23,098 bases of DNA, from assembly GCA_023433265.1 (NCBI GenBank), contig JAEZDR010000009.1, forward strand, positions 1 to 23,098, given 5' to 3'. The DNA is from Bacteroidota bacterium. Lineage in GTDB: Bacteria > Bacteroidota > Bacteroidia > Chitinophagales > Chitinophagaceae. The translations under genes and the position numbers were made by a program. The notes under the pieces are model-generated. The model made no database searches. It saw nothing but the letters and a program-made list of their open reading frames with translations, and was not told where the DNA came from. This document shows positions 1 through 7,427 of this stretch, in pieces; within the stretch, counting starts at the first letter, position 1, and every line of letters starts with the position of its first letter.

Positions 1-272
1 GAAAGCTATAGATCTGGAGGGCTGGGGTAGCGAAAGACTTACGAAGGTGCCTCGTGGTTGGAGATACTGCCTGGAAGTACTTAAGGAACATCTTGGGGCT
101 TTCTCTGAAGTGTCTCTGTTATTCAGCAGTAAACCAGCCTTATACCAGCCGTAAACCAGCCGTAAACCAGCGATAAACCAGCCGTAAACCAGAATTATAC
201 CCGTGGAAGAGGCTCAATTTGCCTCGGATTAGATGCCTCACACAGGGTAGAATTGCTAATAACCAGCATGAA
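1..272. other. Left-edge intergenic region, no convincing gene
   Basis: Apart from the tandem repeat, little is visible. Plus-strand frame 2 is open from the window edge to a TAA at 152-154 inside the repeat, giving about 50 codons with no start in the window. It could be the tail of a gene that begins further left, but I do not recognise the sequence. A weak hairpin (GAGGC at 209-213 with GCCTC at 221-225) lies downstream of the minus-strand TPR gene and could help end its transcript, but it has no clear T tract. Confidence 0.4.
127..192. repeat. 11-bp tandem repeat array, six units
   Basis: Six head-to-tail units of exactly 11 bp, consensus CCGTAAACCAG, at 127-137, 138-148, 149-159, 160-170, 171-181 and 182-192. 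Three units match the consensus exactly and the others differ at one to three positions. There are no spacers, so this is not a CRISPR. Because 11 is not a multiple of 3 and each unit contains TAA, three units place a stop in all three plus-strand frames, while the minus strand stays open. The array lies downstream of the minus-strand TPR gene. The period is close to one DNA helical turn. Function is unknown. Confidence 0.9.
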
Positions 273-2078
273 CTAAACGGACTCTACTGTTTCATTTGAT
301 TTTACCTGTTTTCTTAGCAACCTTGCAAATTGCTTTTTGGGATCGACCTTGATTAATTGTTTGTTGGTAAGGTAATGAATAACTTTATGTTCTATCCAAT
401 GATGCAACGGTAATAAACAGGCGGCTAAAACAATCATTGCGACCAAATCTTTCCAGGGCTCCCCTTCTGTTATTGGATAAAGGTTTTTCTTCAACAACAA
501 GAAAACGAATTCAAATAACATGATAAAAGTGAAGAAACCAATTATCCGTATGGCAGGCTTCGAAACTTTGAAAGCTCCAAGCATAATCAACAGCACGATT
601 GAAACAGCAATGGCGATTGTAATTCCAAGATATTGGTACTGATGTCTGCGCTTGCGTTCTTCCTGCTCCAGTTTTGCAGCTCTTTCCCGCCGCTCATCCT
701 CGTCCTGTAACTGAAGTTGCAAAATATCTTCTTCCCTTGCTAATTGCTGCAAGGTATCCTTTAACTGCTGAGAGAGACCGGAATAAAACATAGCTTGTCT
801 GAAATCGCCAAGCTTTTGGTACGAAGAATCAAGGTTCTTGTATATTTTTTGCTGCCACTCCAGGTCGCTGTTATTTTTAGCAATGGCAGCAAGCTCTGAT
901 AAAAGGTTAATGGCTTTGTCGTGTTGCCCTGTTTTTTTGAGGAATTCAAAGTAATGATCAGAATAAATGAGCTTTACCTGACTGCTTAAAGCATTATAAA
1001 ATGGTTGGGCTTTATTATAATAGAAAGCAGCCGAGTCCATTTTGTTCATTTCCATATAGGCGTAGGCGTTGATATGGTCAATAGCTCCACCCATGCCGAC
1101 AAGGTTGATGAATTTGCTTATTTCGGGACGCGAGTTGAAATACCTCAATGCCTCTGCGGGCTTGTTACTGCTTAAATACAGATCGATTGTAAAAAGATAG
1201 GCTTGTACTTTTAGCGGTGTTGAATTTAGGCTATCGCCGAGTTTCAATGCTTCGTCATATTTAGCCTGCGCCAGTTCATACTGTTTTTTAGCGATAAATA
1301 ATCTTCCCTGGTAAGTAAGATCCTCAAACCTTAAGTAAGGTGCTCCAAAGACCAGCGCAGGATCAATTTTCTCTGAAGCCAATACAGCGTAGTCTATGGC
1401 TTTGTCGTAATTCTTGACAGAAGCATAGAACTGGCTTAATTTCAAAAATACATCCCGCTGCAGGGTGTAATCCTTCAATTGCTCAGCCAATCGCTGGGCG
1501 TTAAGGTAATTCCTTAAACTAAGTAACTTTTCCTTTTTAACCAGATAAACGTTTCCATAACTGATAAAACAGCGGGCTTTCAAGCTATCATAAGCTTGTT
1601 TGTCTGATATCAAAGCAAAAGCCTGGGACGTATAATTCATCGCTCTGTCGGCATCGGGAACAATCAATTGTAAATATGCCATCTTAAGCAATGTGCTAAT
1701 CATTTCCTCATCCAACTTGCTTTCTCTTGCAAGGTTGTAAGCCTGCTGATAGTAACCAAGTGATTTCTCAATATTTTCCTTCCGTTGGGTTCTATGGAGG
1801 AACTTCTCCCCTATATAGGAATAAGCCTTCACCATCGTTTTGCGATCGCGGGAATATTCAGCATACTTCAGGCAAAGCTTTCCGAAACTGTCAGCAACCG
1901 CAGGATTTATTGAATTGTAGGTAAGGGTGAGTTTGCCTGCAATCAAAGCTTTCTGCTTTGGATCTGTCTCCGCCTGGTATTTTTTTACCATGCTGTCAAC
2001 CAGTTGAGTCTCCTGGCTAAAAACTATAGCTACAGGCAGGAAGCCAAGTATTATCAGAAAAATAATTCTGTGTCTCAT
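273..2078 (-). CDS. TPR-repeat protein with coiled coil and membrane segments
   Basis: This 601-residue protein starts with a hydrophobic signal sequence (about residues 4-21, ending near FSQ). Residues about 40-440 are helical with repeated TPR-like signatures such as YDKAIDYA (224-231) and YELAQAKYDEAL (267-278). A charged coiled coil follows at about 445-480, then hydrophobic segments at about 484-502, 511-529 and 545-560 and a basic tail. In Bacteroidota the layout 'periplasmic TPR, coiled coil, membrane helix' is common in sensor proteins that end in a histidine kinase, LuxR or LytTR domain. Here no such output domain is present, so a scaffold or sensor role is inference. The start is an ATG directly before the signal sequence. 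The gene stands alone, downstream of a 356-bp gap. Confidence 0.85.
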   Translation of the reverse strand: MRHRIIFLIILGFLPVAIVFSQETQLVDSMVKKYQAETDPKQKALIAGKLTLTYNSINPAVADSFGKLCLKYAEYSRDRKTMVKAYSYIGEKFLHRTQRKENIEKSLGYYQQAYNLARESKLDEEMISTLLKMAYLQLIVPDADRAMNYTSQAFALISDKQAYDSLKARCFISYGNVYLVKKEKLLSLRNYLNAQRLAEQLKDYTLQRDVFLKLSQFYASVKNYDKAIDYAVLASEKIDPALVFGAPYLRFEDLTYQGRLFIAKKQYELAQAKYDEALKLGDSLNSTPLKVQAYLFTIDLYLSSNKPAEALRYFNSRPEISKFINLVGMGGAIDHINAYAYMEMNKMDSAAFYYNKAQPFYNALSSQVKLIYSDHYFEFLKKTGQHDKAINLLSELAAIAKNNSDLEWQQKIYKNLDSSYQKLGDFRQAMFYSGLSQQLKDTLQQLAREEDILQLQLQDEDERRERAAKLEQEERKRRHQYQYLGITIAIAVSIVLLIMLGAFKVSKPAIRIIGFFTFIMLFEFVFLLLKKNLYPITEGEPWKDLVAMIVLAACLLPLHHWIEHKVIHYLTNKQLIKVDPKKQFARLLRKQVKSNETVESV

Positions 2079-2434
2079 AGCAAGAGTGGTTTCTGAAGCT
2101 TAAAAATAGTTGAACATCCCGGATAAAACGAACGCAATACAAAGAAAAAGGCCACCTACTATCATATGACCCATTTTCAAAAATTAATTAGAAAAAGCAT
2201 ATAAATGGATATCCACCTGTGCTTCAATTATTTCTTCTATTGATTGACCTAATGGGTGGATTTTACGAGTTTAATTGCAGGCAGTAGCGCCAGGTGCTGC
2301 TGAAGCGGGAGATAATAGCTGAAGTGTGCGACGCGGCAAAAGCTGATGCGTGAGTTGCAGCCGGGACAAAAACTTACCTAGAACTCAAAAGAAAGCCATG
2401 CGATAAAGCACGGCTTGCATAAAGATTTAGATCG
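2079..2434. other. 356-bp intergenic region
   Basis: Separates the start of the TPR gene from the end of the Spy-like gene, so it should hold the TPR promoter. I see no clear TAnnTTTG element there. The part nearest the TPR gene is AT-rich, whereas about 2275-2372 is visibly richer in GC and resembles neither a tRNA nor a coding region with a start codon. The right end holds the hairpin terminator of the Spy-like gene (listed separately). No small gene with an ATG start was found. Confidence 0.5.
2385..2416 (-). terminator. Hairpin terminator of the Spy-like gene
   Basis: Stem arms at 2393-2401 and 2408-2416 with a 6-nt loop. One position is an A-C mismatch if read as plus-strand RNA but a G-U wobble pair on the minus strand, so the hairpin is sound only for minus-strand RNA. 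It is followed on that strand by a T-rich run (TTCTTTTG). It lies 18 bp after the stop codon of the Spy-like gene. Confidence 0.6.
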
Positions 2435-2833
2435 CTACTCGCCGAAGCGATCTTTGATACGCTGATCGTTTTCCTGGTGGCGGCGAGCTTCGAACTCTGT
2501 GAATTTCTGACGCTGTTCTTTCGTTAGCAAGGCTTTAATCCTCTTGTTTCGTTGGGCATTAATTTTCTGTATAGCCTTACGACGTTCGTCGCGAGCTAAG
2601 GTTTCATCCATAAAAACCTCCCGCAACTGCGGCTGAAACTCTTTTAGAATGATTTTTACAGAGTCGACCTGGGCAGGTGTAAGATTGAGTGTATCCTTTA
2701 AAGTTTGGAGTTGCCTTTCTGAATTCTGACCGGCTCCGCGGCCCTGGCCTCTTCCGTAGCCACGCCCCTGCGCATACGACTGCTGAAAGGACACAACAAA
2801 CAGCAGCATGAGTAATGCAAATAGTCTTTTCAT
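2435..2833 (-). CDS. Spy/CpxP-like periplasmic LTXXQ protein
   Basis: A 132-residue exported protein. The signal peptide covers about residues 1-21 (cleavage probably after SYA). A short Gly/Arg-rich linker follows (about 23-35), then an all-helical domain. Two LTXXQ-type motifs are visible, LTPAQ at 51-55 and LTKEQ at 103-107, spaced as in the Spy/CpxP/'heavy-metal resistance' superfamily. Spy is a periplasmic ATP-independent chaperone and CpxP a stress-response modulator in Enterobacteria; which role applies here cannot be read from the sequence. The protein is strongly charged (many Arg, Lys, Glu). It lies 103 bp downstream of an HtrA protease gene on the same strand, with a terminator between them, so it probably has its own promoter but shares the theme of envelope protein quality control. 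Confidence 0.8.
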   Translation of the reverse strand: MKRLFALLMLLFVVSFQQSYAQGRGYGRGQGRGAGQNSERQLQTLKDTLNLTPAQVDSVKIILKEFQPQLREVFMDETLARDERRKAIQKINAQRNKRIKALLTKEQRQKFTEFEARRHQENDQRIKDRFGE

Positions 2834-2887
2834 GAGAAACAGTTTACTAATAGATTAACTAGTTGCAAGGAGGTTTAACAGGGGTAT

Positions 2888-2921
2888 AAAAAAAAGTCGC
2901 CCCCGAGGGAGCGACTGTTTT
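2888..2921 (-). terminator. Terminator of the HtrA protease gene
   Basis: A 6-bp stem (AGTCGC at 2895-2900 with GCGACT at 2911-2916) that can extend through C-G pairs in the loop. On the minus strand it is followed by eight T residues (plus-strand A run 2888-2895). It sits 16 bp beyond the TAA of the protease gene, in the right orientation for an intrinsic terminator. Confidence 0.85.
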
Positions 2922-2936
2922 ATAAATTGAAATCTT

Positions 2937-4448
2937 TTATCTATCTGTATCGGCGTTTAGGTTAAGCGGATAACCATATTGCCCCTCGTAACCCGGATAA
3001 ATACCCTCAAGACGAACCGTGCCTTTTGCCGCACCCAGAAGTGTTTTAAGATCGTCAAGGCTTTTAACCTCCTGCCCGTTTACGCTGGTGATGATAAAGC
3101 CTTCCTGCATACGTGTGCTCTTAAGTATGCCACTTCCAAGTTTCTTCACAACTACTCCCCCATTCAGTTCGTATTTGGAAGCAGTTGCCTTATCGAGGTT
3201 CACGAGTTCGCCCCCTAGTTTATCAAGAACAGACTCGGCCTTCACTATTTCGTATGTGCCCGCCTTGTTCTTTAACGTAACAGTTGTAGAGACTTCTTTT
3301 CCATTTCTAAGATAAGTAATACTGATTTTATCACCTGGCTTATAACGAGCCACCTGGTCTTGTAATTCGGGGCCGGTACTGATATTAACACCGTTAATCT
3401 TAATTACTATATCACCTTTCTTGAGGCCGGCAGCTTTTGCAGCACCATCTTCGGCTACATCGGTAACATACACTCCCCTATCGATGTCAGGAATGCCTTG
3501 CTGCTTCCTTTGATCTTCAGTAAGGTTGTCAATAGGATAACTGATCCCGATATAAGCACGTTGTACGGCTCCGAATTTGACAAGATCGTTCACGATTTTT
3601 TTGACAATGTTGACCGGAATAGCATAGCTGTAACCTGCATAGGCACCCGTGGGCGATGCGATGGCTGAGTTTATGCCAATTAATTCGCCGGCGGTATTGA
3701 TGAGCGCACCGCCGCTATTGCCTGGATTTACGGCAGCGTCTGTTTGAATGAAAGACTCGATTGGGCTGTTTCCGCGATTTATTCCAATAGCTCTTGCCTT
3801 AGCACTTACAATGCCTGCGGTAACGGTTACATCAAGATTTAGGGGATAACCGATGGCCATCACCCATTGCCCTAGTCTAACTTCATCGCTGTTTCCATAA
3901 ATGATGTAAGGAAAGCTGTTTCCTTCTATTTTAATAACAGCAAGATCGCTGTTTGGATCGGCTCCTACTAATGTACCCTTATAAGTACGTTTATTACTGA
4001 GCGTAACGCTTATTTCGTCTGCGCCATCCACAACGTGGTTGTTCGTAATGATGTATCCATCTTTACTGAAAATAACGCCACTTCCGCTTGCTTTTTGCTC
4101 TGGAATCATTTGCACACGAGGCCCGCTGAAGAAGTCGCCAAACATATCATCTCCGAAGAAATCGGAGAAAGGATTGCGTCGAGGGTTATTATTCGTTACC
4201 TGTCGTGCTTTTGTTTTTGTTTTAATGTGCACTACGCCCGGAGTGGCAGCTGTAGCTGCAGGGCTGAAATCGACAGGGCCTGCATCTTCTGAAAATTTGT
4301 CAAAAAAACCTGCATAATTTACAGGCAGCTTTCCTGATTCCTGGTATGCGTAATTGTTACTTTGGGTAATAGAGTTGTAGCCCCAAACGCTTAATACTGC
4401 TGTAGTAGCGCTTATTGCGACGACTAGTAGTACGTTTCTAAATTTCAT
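2937..4448 (-). CDS. degP: HtrA/Deg-family serine protease, two PDZ domains
   Basis: A 503-residue periplasmic protease/chaperone that degrades misfolded envelope proteins. An N-terminal hydrophobic segment (about 5-23) serves as signal or anchor. The trypsin-like domain spans about 65-290 with the full triad: His138 in TNNHVV, Asp168 in NSDLAVI and Ser245 in NPGNSGGAL. An Asn/Arg/Phe-rich loop (about 84-112) precedes the core, as in the LA loop region of the family. PDZ1 follows at about 297-395; a weaker PDZ2 covers about 410-500. Length and layout match DegP/DegQ. The ATG start precedes the signal directly. A strong terminator follows, and the Spy-like gene lies downstream on the same strand. 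The choice between DegP and DegQ names is arbitrary; the family call is firm. Confidence 0.95.
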   Translation of the reverse strand: MKFRNVLLVVAISATTAVLSVWGYNSITQSNNYAYQESGKLPVNYAGFFDKFSEDAGPVDFSPAATAATPGVVHIKTKTKARQVTNNNPRRNPFSDFFGDDMFGDFFSGPRVQMIPEQKASGSGVIFSKDGYIITNNHVVDGADEISVTLSNKRTYKGTLVGADPNSDLAVIKIEGNSFPYIIYGNSDEVRLGQWVMAIGYPLNLDVTVTAGIVSAKARAIGINRGNSPIESFIQTDAAVNPGNSGGALINTAGELIGINSAIASPTGAYAGYSYAIPVNIVKKIVNDLVKFGAVQRAYIGISYPIDNLTEDQRKQQGIPDIDRGVYVTDVAEDGAAKAAGLKKGDIVIKINGVNISTGPELQDQVARYKPGDKISITYLRNGKEVSTTVTLKNKAGTYEIVKAESVLDKLGGELVNLDKATASKYELNGGVVVKKLGSGILKSTRMQEGFIITSVNGQEVKSLDDLKTLLGAAKGTVRLEGIYPGYEGQYGYPLNLNADTDR

Positions 4449-4848
4449 TTGCGTGGTTCCTTTGTTTAGTTTGAATACCTGGGTTCAAAATACATGCCTT
4501 TACGACTTGAAAGTAAGAAACCTGCTTAAACGTCAGTTAATCGTTGATTATCATTTAACAGAACATTGACGAAAGTTATCGTAGATGCCGAAATTACGCG
4601 CCATTTTGTTTCGAAAACAGGAACCTTGAGAGGTAAATAGTAGAACAGACGGGCGTATAAATAGAAAAATGTAGCAATGTTAACAGGAAAGATTTCTGCG
4701 AACAAGAAAGCCGGTGTATGTTTGCAGAGCAATTGAGTTCTTAGAACAGGTATTTGAAGATTCTGCTAAACGGTATTCCGCTAATAGTTTTTTGTCCTCT
4801 TTATCTTCTTAGTTCTCAGCTTTTTTTATTTTTTTAATTATTTAGTTA
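4449..4848. other. 400-bp divergent intergenic region
   Basis: Lies between the divergently transcribed HtrA and RRM genes. It is AT-rich. A perfect TAnnTTTG element on the plus strand (4717-4724) is the best RRM promoter candidate. Near the HtrA side, TATTTTG read on the minus strand (about 4486-4492) is one base short of the consensus spacing and is only a weak candidate. A minus-strand frame over 4526-4732 has no ATG or family resemblance and was not accepted as a gene. Confidence 0.5.
4717..4724 (+). promoter_or_regulatory. -7 promoter element of the RRM gene
   Basis: TATGTTTG, an exact match to the Bacteroidota -7 consensus TAnnTTTG. A plausible but weak -33 region (TTTCTG, 4693-4698) lies upstream. 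Transcription would begin near 4730, leaving an AT-rich leader of roughly 120 nt before the RRM start codon. Confidence 0.55.
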
Positions 4849-5148
4849 ATGAACATTTATGTGTCAAACTTAAGCTTCAACGTTGAGAGTGAAGACTTAA
4901 GAGAATTCTTCTCTGAGTACGGAGAAGTATCGTCTGCAAAAGTTATTACAGACAAATTTACCAACAAGAGCCGTGGCTTCGGTTTTGTTGAAATGAGCGA
5001 CGACGCAGCAGCGAACAAAGCTATTGCTGAGTTGAATGGTGCAACTGTTGAAGGAAGAACCATCAGCGTAACTGTTGCTAAGCCAAGAGAAGAAAGACCT
5101 GCTGGCAACAACAGGAAATCTTTCAGTGGTGGCAACAGCAGGTGGTAA
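4849..5148 (+). CDS. RRM-domain RNA-binding protein
   Basis: A 99-residue protein made almost entirely of one RNA recognition motif. RNP2 is IYVSNL (residues 3-8) and RNP1 is RGFGFVEM (42-49), with Met in the last RNP1 position where Phe or Tyr is usual. The aromatic residues expected to stack on RNA (Tyr4, Phe44, Phe46) are present. A short basic, Gly/Asn/Ser-rich tail follows (about 80-99). Such small RRM proteins bind single-stranded RNA; in Bacteroides related Rbp proteins have been linked to control of polysaccharide-use genes. A probable leader of about 120 nt and a strong terminator bracket this gene as a single transcription unit. The long leader would fit post-transcriptional control, which is inference. 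Confidence 0.95.
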   Translation: MNIYVSNLSFNVESEDLREFFSEYGEVSSAKVITDKFTNKSRGFGFVEMSDDAAANKAIAELNGATVEGRTISVTVAKPREERPAGNNRKSFSGGNSRW

Positions 5149-5170
5149 TATTATATTCCGCTAGCTTAGT

Positions 5171-5200
5171 AAATGCCCGCAGAGATGCGGGCATTTTTTT
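5171..5200 (+). terminator. Terminator of the RRM gene
   Basis: A 10-bp perfect stem (5171-5180 with 5187-5196), GC-rich in its inner part, with a 6-nt loop and a T run at 5194-5200. It begins 22 bp after the RRM stop codon. It is one of the clearest intrinsic terminators in the window. Confidence 0.95.
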
Positions 5201-5361
5201 GTTTGGGCGGAAGAAACAGTACATAGTACATAAATATTAGATTGCTCCGTCTGACGAGTGTAGCAGGGGTTCAGAATAGCTAATCAATCTGCGCGTGGTG
5301 TTTGACTACGACTTTATAAAACAGGCACGGTTTTGTTTCATCAGGGGTAGAAATCTATCCT

Positions 5362-5703
5362 ATGAAAACGGTAATGTTTATCGTAATGGCAGGTATTGCC
5401 TTCATGTTAGCGGCGTTTGATATTCAGCGGCCGGCAAAGAGCCCGATGTATGAAGAACTAATGTATGTTGGCGGGTTCAAAAGCCTTGATGGCAATGAGC
5501 CGGTATTTGTTGAGGTGTTTGCCGACAAACGAGATTCGACGAGTGCGATTTATGGTTCGTTCAGGAAACATTCGGGCGAAAAGCGACTGTATATTGCTTC
5601 CGGGAGGTGTATCTACAACGCCTCCTCCCGCAGTGTGGCAGGCTTTGTTATGACTGCAGATGTTGCATATGGTTATAGTGGCCCTTTGGAATATCCTTAC
5701 TAG
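5362..5703 (+). CDS. Small secreted protein of unknown function
   Basis: A 113-residue frame starting at ATG with a hydrophobic N-terminus (about residues 3-18) that looks like a signal peptide without a lipobox Cys. The rest is a mixed beta-rich stretch with a single Cys (83) and a Tyr-rich end (YGYSGPLEYPY). I do not recognise a family. It sits between the RRM terminator and the OmpA-family lipoprotein gene, 81 bp upstream of the latter on the same strand, so they could share a transcript. No strong promoter element was found before it. The gene call relies on the open frame, the signal peptide and the empty space around it, so it is moderate. Confidence 0.6.
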   Translation: MKTVMFIVMAGIAFMLAAFDIQRPAKSPMYEELMYVGGFKSLDGNEPVFVEVFADKRDSTSAIYGSFRKHSGEKRLYIASGRCIYNASSRSVAGFVMTADVAYGYSGPLEYPY

Positions 5704-5784
5704 TAATCCGGATATTATACATCAGCAAGGGCCGCCCAACAGGCTTGGCACGAATTTTAACCGTTTCATGCACAAAGCTTTAAT

Positions 5785-6645
5785 ATGAAAAGTATACTTC
5801 TTGCCTCTGCAGCGCTTTTTATTGTGATAGTGCAGAGTTCCTGTGTTGCCAAAAGCAAGCTTACTGCAGCACAGGCAGAAATTAGCAGATTGCAACTGGA
5901 CAGCGCTCAATTGCAGAGTAACCTGCAAAAACTCCAGACTGATATTGCCTCAGCCCGTGCAACGCTGGACCAGATGCAACAAAACAAGCAAACCTTACAA
6001 GGTGAACTGGACGCCCTGCAAAAACGACTGGATGAAACCCGCAGCAATGCAAGCAGGCTGCTTAGCAACAGTCAGCAAACCATAGAAGAACAACAGAAAA
6101 GACTTCAGCAGTTGCAGGCATTAATTGATCAGCAGCGCAACCAAACTGAACAATTAAGAAGGAAGATGGCGGATGCACTCACAAACTTCAACGCTAATGA
6201 GCTTACTGTAGCTACTAAGAATGGTAAAGTGTATGTTAGCTTATCTGAAAACCTCTTATTCCCGTCCGGTAGTGCAGTTGTGAACCCAAAAGGGAAACAA
6301 GCATTGGGACAACTTGCGCAGGTGCTCAATAATAACCCTGATATCAGGGTGAATATTGAGGGACATACCGACACTGTGCCTATCAGAGGTAAATATGAAG
6401 ATAACTGGGCTTTAAGTGTATCAAGAGCTACGGCCATTGTGAGGATACTAACTCATGATTATAAAGTAGATCCTACCCGAATTGTTGCAAGCGGGCGTAG
6501 CCAATATGAGCCGCTTGATGTAAATTATACCGCCCAGGGCAGGGCAAGAAACAGGAGGACGGAGATAATACTTGAGCCAAACCTTGATGAACTGATGAAG
6601 TTGCTAGGTAATACTGACCAGGCAGGTGATCAACAGAGACAATAG
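5785..6645 (+). CDS. OmpA-family peptidoglycan-associated lipoprotein
   Basis: A 286-residue envelope protein. A lipoprotein signal ends at Cys20 (QSSC, a lipobox-like context). Residues about 25-130 form a long Gln/Leu-rich coiled coil. The OmpA C-terminal domain occupies about 150-265, with FPSGSAVVNPKG, NIEGHTDTVPI (190-200), NWALSVSRA and RNRRTEIIL, the residues typical of diaminopimelate/peptidoglycan binding. Layout resembles Pal/YiaD-like or MotB-like stator-type proteins without the membrane motor segment. It probably tethers the outer membrane to the cell wall. The coiled coil acts as a spacer. A shared hairpin terminator follows 30 bp after the stop codon. No Tol or motility genes are nearby, so a Tol-Pal role cannot be claimed. 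Confidence 0.9.
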   Translation: MKSILLASAALFIVIVQSSCVAKSKLTAAQAEISRLQLDSAQLQSNLQKLQTDIASARATLDQMQQNKQTLQGELDALQKRLDETRSNASRLLSNSQQTIEEQQKRLQQLQALIDQQRNQTEQLRRKMADALTNFNANELTVATKNGKVYVSLSENLLFPSGSAVVNPKGKQALGQLAQVLNNNPDIRVNIEGHTDTVPIRGKYEDNWALSVSRATAIVRILTHDYKVDPTRIVASGRSQYEPLDVNYTAQGRARNRRTEIILEPNLDELMKLLGNTDQAGDQQRQ

Positions 6646-6674
6646 GTTACTCCTGACACTTTGAAACAAAACTT

Positions 6675-6706
6675 AAACAGCAGTACTATATGTTACTGCT
6701 GTTTTT
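6675..6706. terminator. Bidirectional hairpin terminator between convergent genes
   Basis: An 11-bp perfect stem (AAACAGCAGTA at 6675-6685 with its complement at 6694-6704) and an 8-nt loop, with T-rich flanks on both strands (TTTTTGTTT on plus; TTTAAGTTTTG on minus). It serves the OmpA-family gene on plus. Its right arm contains the last three sense codons of the small minus-strand gene and overlaps that gene's TAA (6693-6695) at 6694-6695, so it serves that gene as well. Confidence 0.9.
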
Positions 6707-6854
6707 GTTTACCGGACATGATGAAGATGATCACCCCGGCTATTGCTGCAGTAGCGTACACCAGCATGTGAATTGTACGATCTTTAGTGGCATAGGGAAG
6801 TGCAAATACAACAATAAAAAGAGCGAGGACAAGCAGCAAATGTAACTTACTCAT
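6693..6854 (-). CDS. Small two-helix membrane protein, 53 residues
   Basis: A short gene read on the minus strand from ATG at 6854 to TAA at 6693. The product has 53 residues: two hydrophobic helices (about 4-21 and 28-47) joined by a short charged turn (ATKDRT) and ending in SGKQKQQ. Support for its reality: an exact -7 element TATCTTTG lies 8 nt before the ATG; the stop codon falls exactly at a hairpin terminator facing a convergent gene; and the protein has a balanced hairpin topology with polar ends. Function is unknown. Small proteins with two helices are often subunits or regulators of membrane complexes, but nothing nearby indicates a partner. The divergent neighbour (6987-7427) is also a small membrane protein. 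Confidence 0.75.
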   Translation of the reverse strand: MSKLHLLLVLALFIVVFALPYATKDRTIHMLVYATAAIAGVIIFIMSGKQKQQ

Positions 6855-6862
6855 ATAGCGCG

Positions 6863-6870
6863 CAAAGATA
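6863..6870 (-). promoter_or_regulatory. -7 promoter element of the 53-residue protein
   Basis: TATCTTTG on the minus strand, an exact TAnnTTTG match, ending 8 nt before the ATG at 6854. This leaves room for only a few transcribed nucleotides before the start codon, so the mRNA would be leaderless or nearly so. Confidence 0.6.
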
Positions 6871-6986
6871 CCAACGAAATGATCGGGGGAAGAAAAGCAT
6901 AAGGTAAAAGGTGCCGATTAAACGAACTCTTCACATTTATCGCCTACTGTGGCATTCAATTGTCTTATGATAAGTAAATGTAGCAT

Positions 6987-7427
6987 ATGACAGCAAAAGC
7001 ATTGATTGCGGGTGGATTGGCAGCGAGTGTAACAGTAACTGCTGTTCATCAGATACTGAAAGCAATTACTTCCAAATCGCCCCGAATGGATCTGTTAGGG
7101 ATGGAGGTATTGGACAAGGGATATGAAAAGGCGGGAGCCGACAAACCTTCGTATGATACACGTTATTGGATGACGATGGCAGGCGATATCGTAAGTAACG
7201 CTGCTTATTATAGCCTTGCCGGAGCAGGAGGTAAAAAAGGATTGTTTGCAAAGGGAGGTCTATTGGGCGCACTAGCCGGTATTGGTGCTTTGGTATTACC
7301 AAAGCCTATGGGATTGAATCCAGCTCATAGCAACAGAACAAAGACAACAAAGCTGTTGAGTGTAGGGCTGTACCTACTTGGCGGACTAGTGTCGTCGGCT
7401 GTAACGAAAGCTGTAGCGAAAAGGTAA
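6987..7427 (+). CDS. Four-segment membrane protein of unknown function
   Basis: A 146-residue protein with hydrophobic, Gly/Ala-rich segments at about 5-26, 62-80, 88-106 and 122-142. The polar loop at about 27-61 contains a conserved-looking run (MDLLGMEVLDKGYEKAG, 34-50, then KPSYDTRYW). There is no signal peptide and no recognised catalytic motif. The gene is preceded by a 132-bp divergent region shared with the small 53-residue membrane protein, and its TAA (7425-7427) directly abuts the stop codon of the convergent anti-sigma-like gene at 7428. I do not recognise the family. An inner-membrane protein is likely from composition alone. Confidence 0.75.
   Translation: MTAKALIAGGLAASVTVTAVHQILKAITSKSPRMDLLGMEVLDKGYEKAGADKPSYDTRYWMTMAGDIVSNAAYYSLAGAGGKKGLFAKGGLLGALAGIGALVLPKPMGLNPAHSNRTKTTKLLSVGLYLLGGLVSSAVTKAVAKR

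Noticed and set aside
127..192. CRISPR array at the left edge
   Set aside because: The units are 11 bp and directly adjacent with no spacers, and no cas gene is in the window.
4526..4732. Minus-strand frame of 68 codons in the HtrA-RRM intergenic region
   Set aside because: It begins with TTG, has no recognisable domain or signal, and overlaps the best RRM promoter candidate. Chance open frame in AT-rich DNA.
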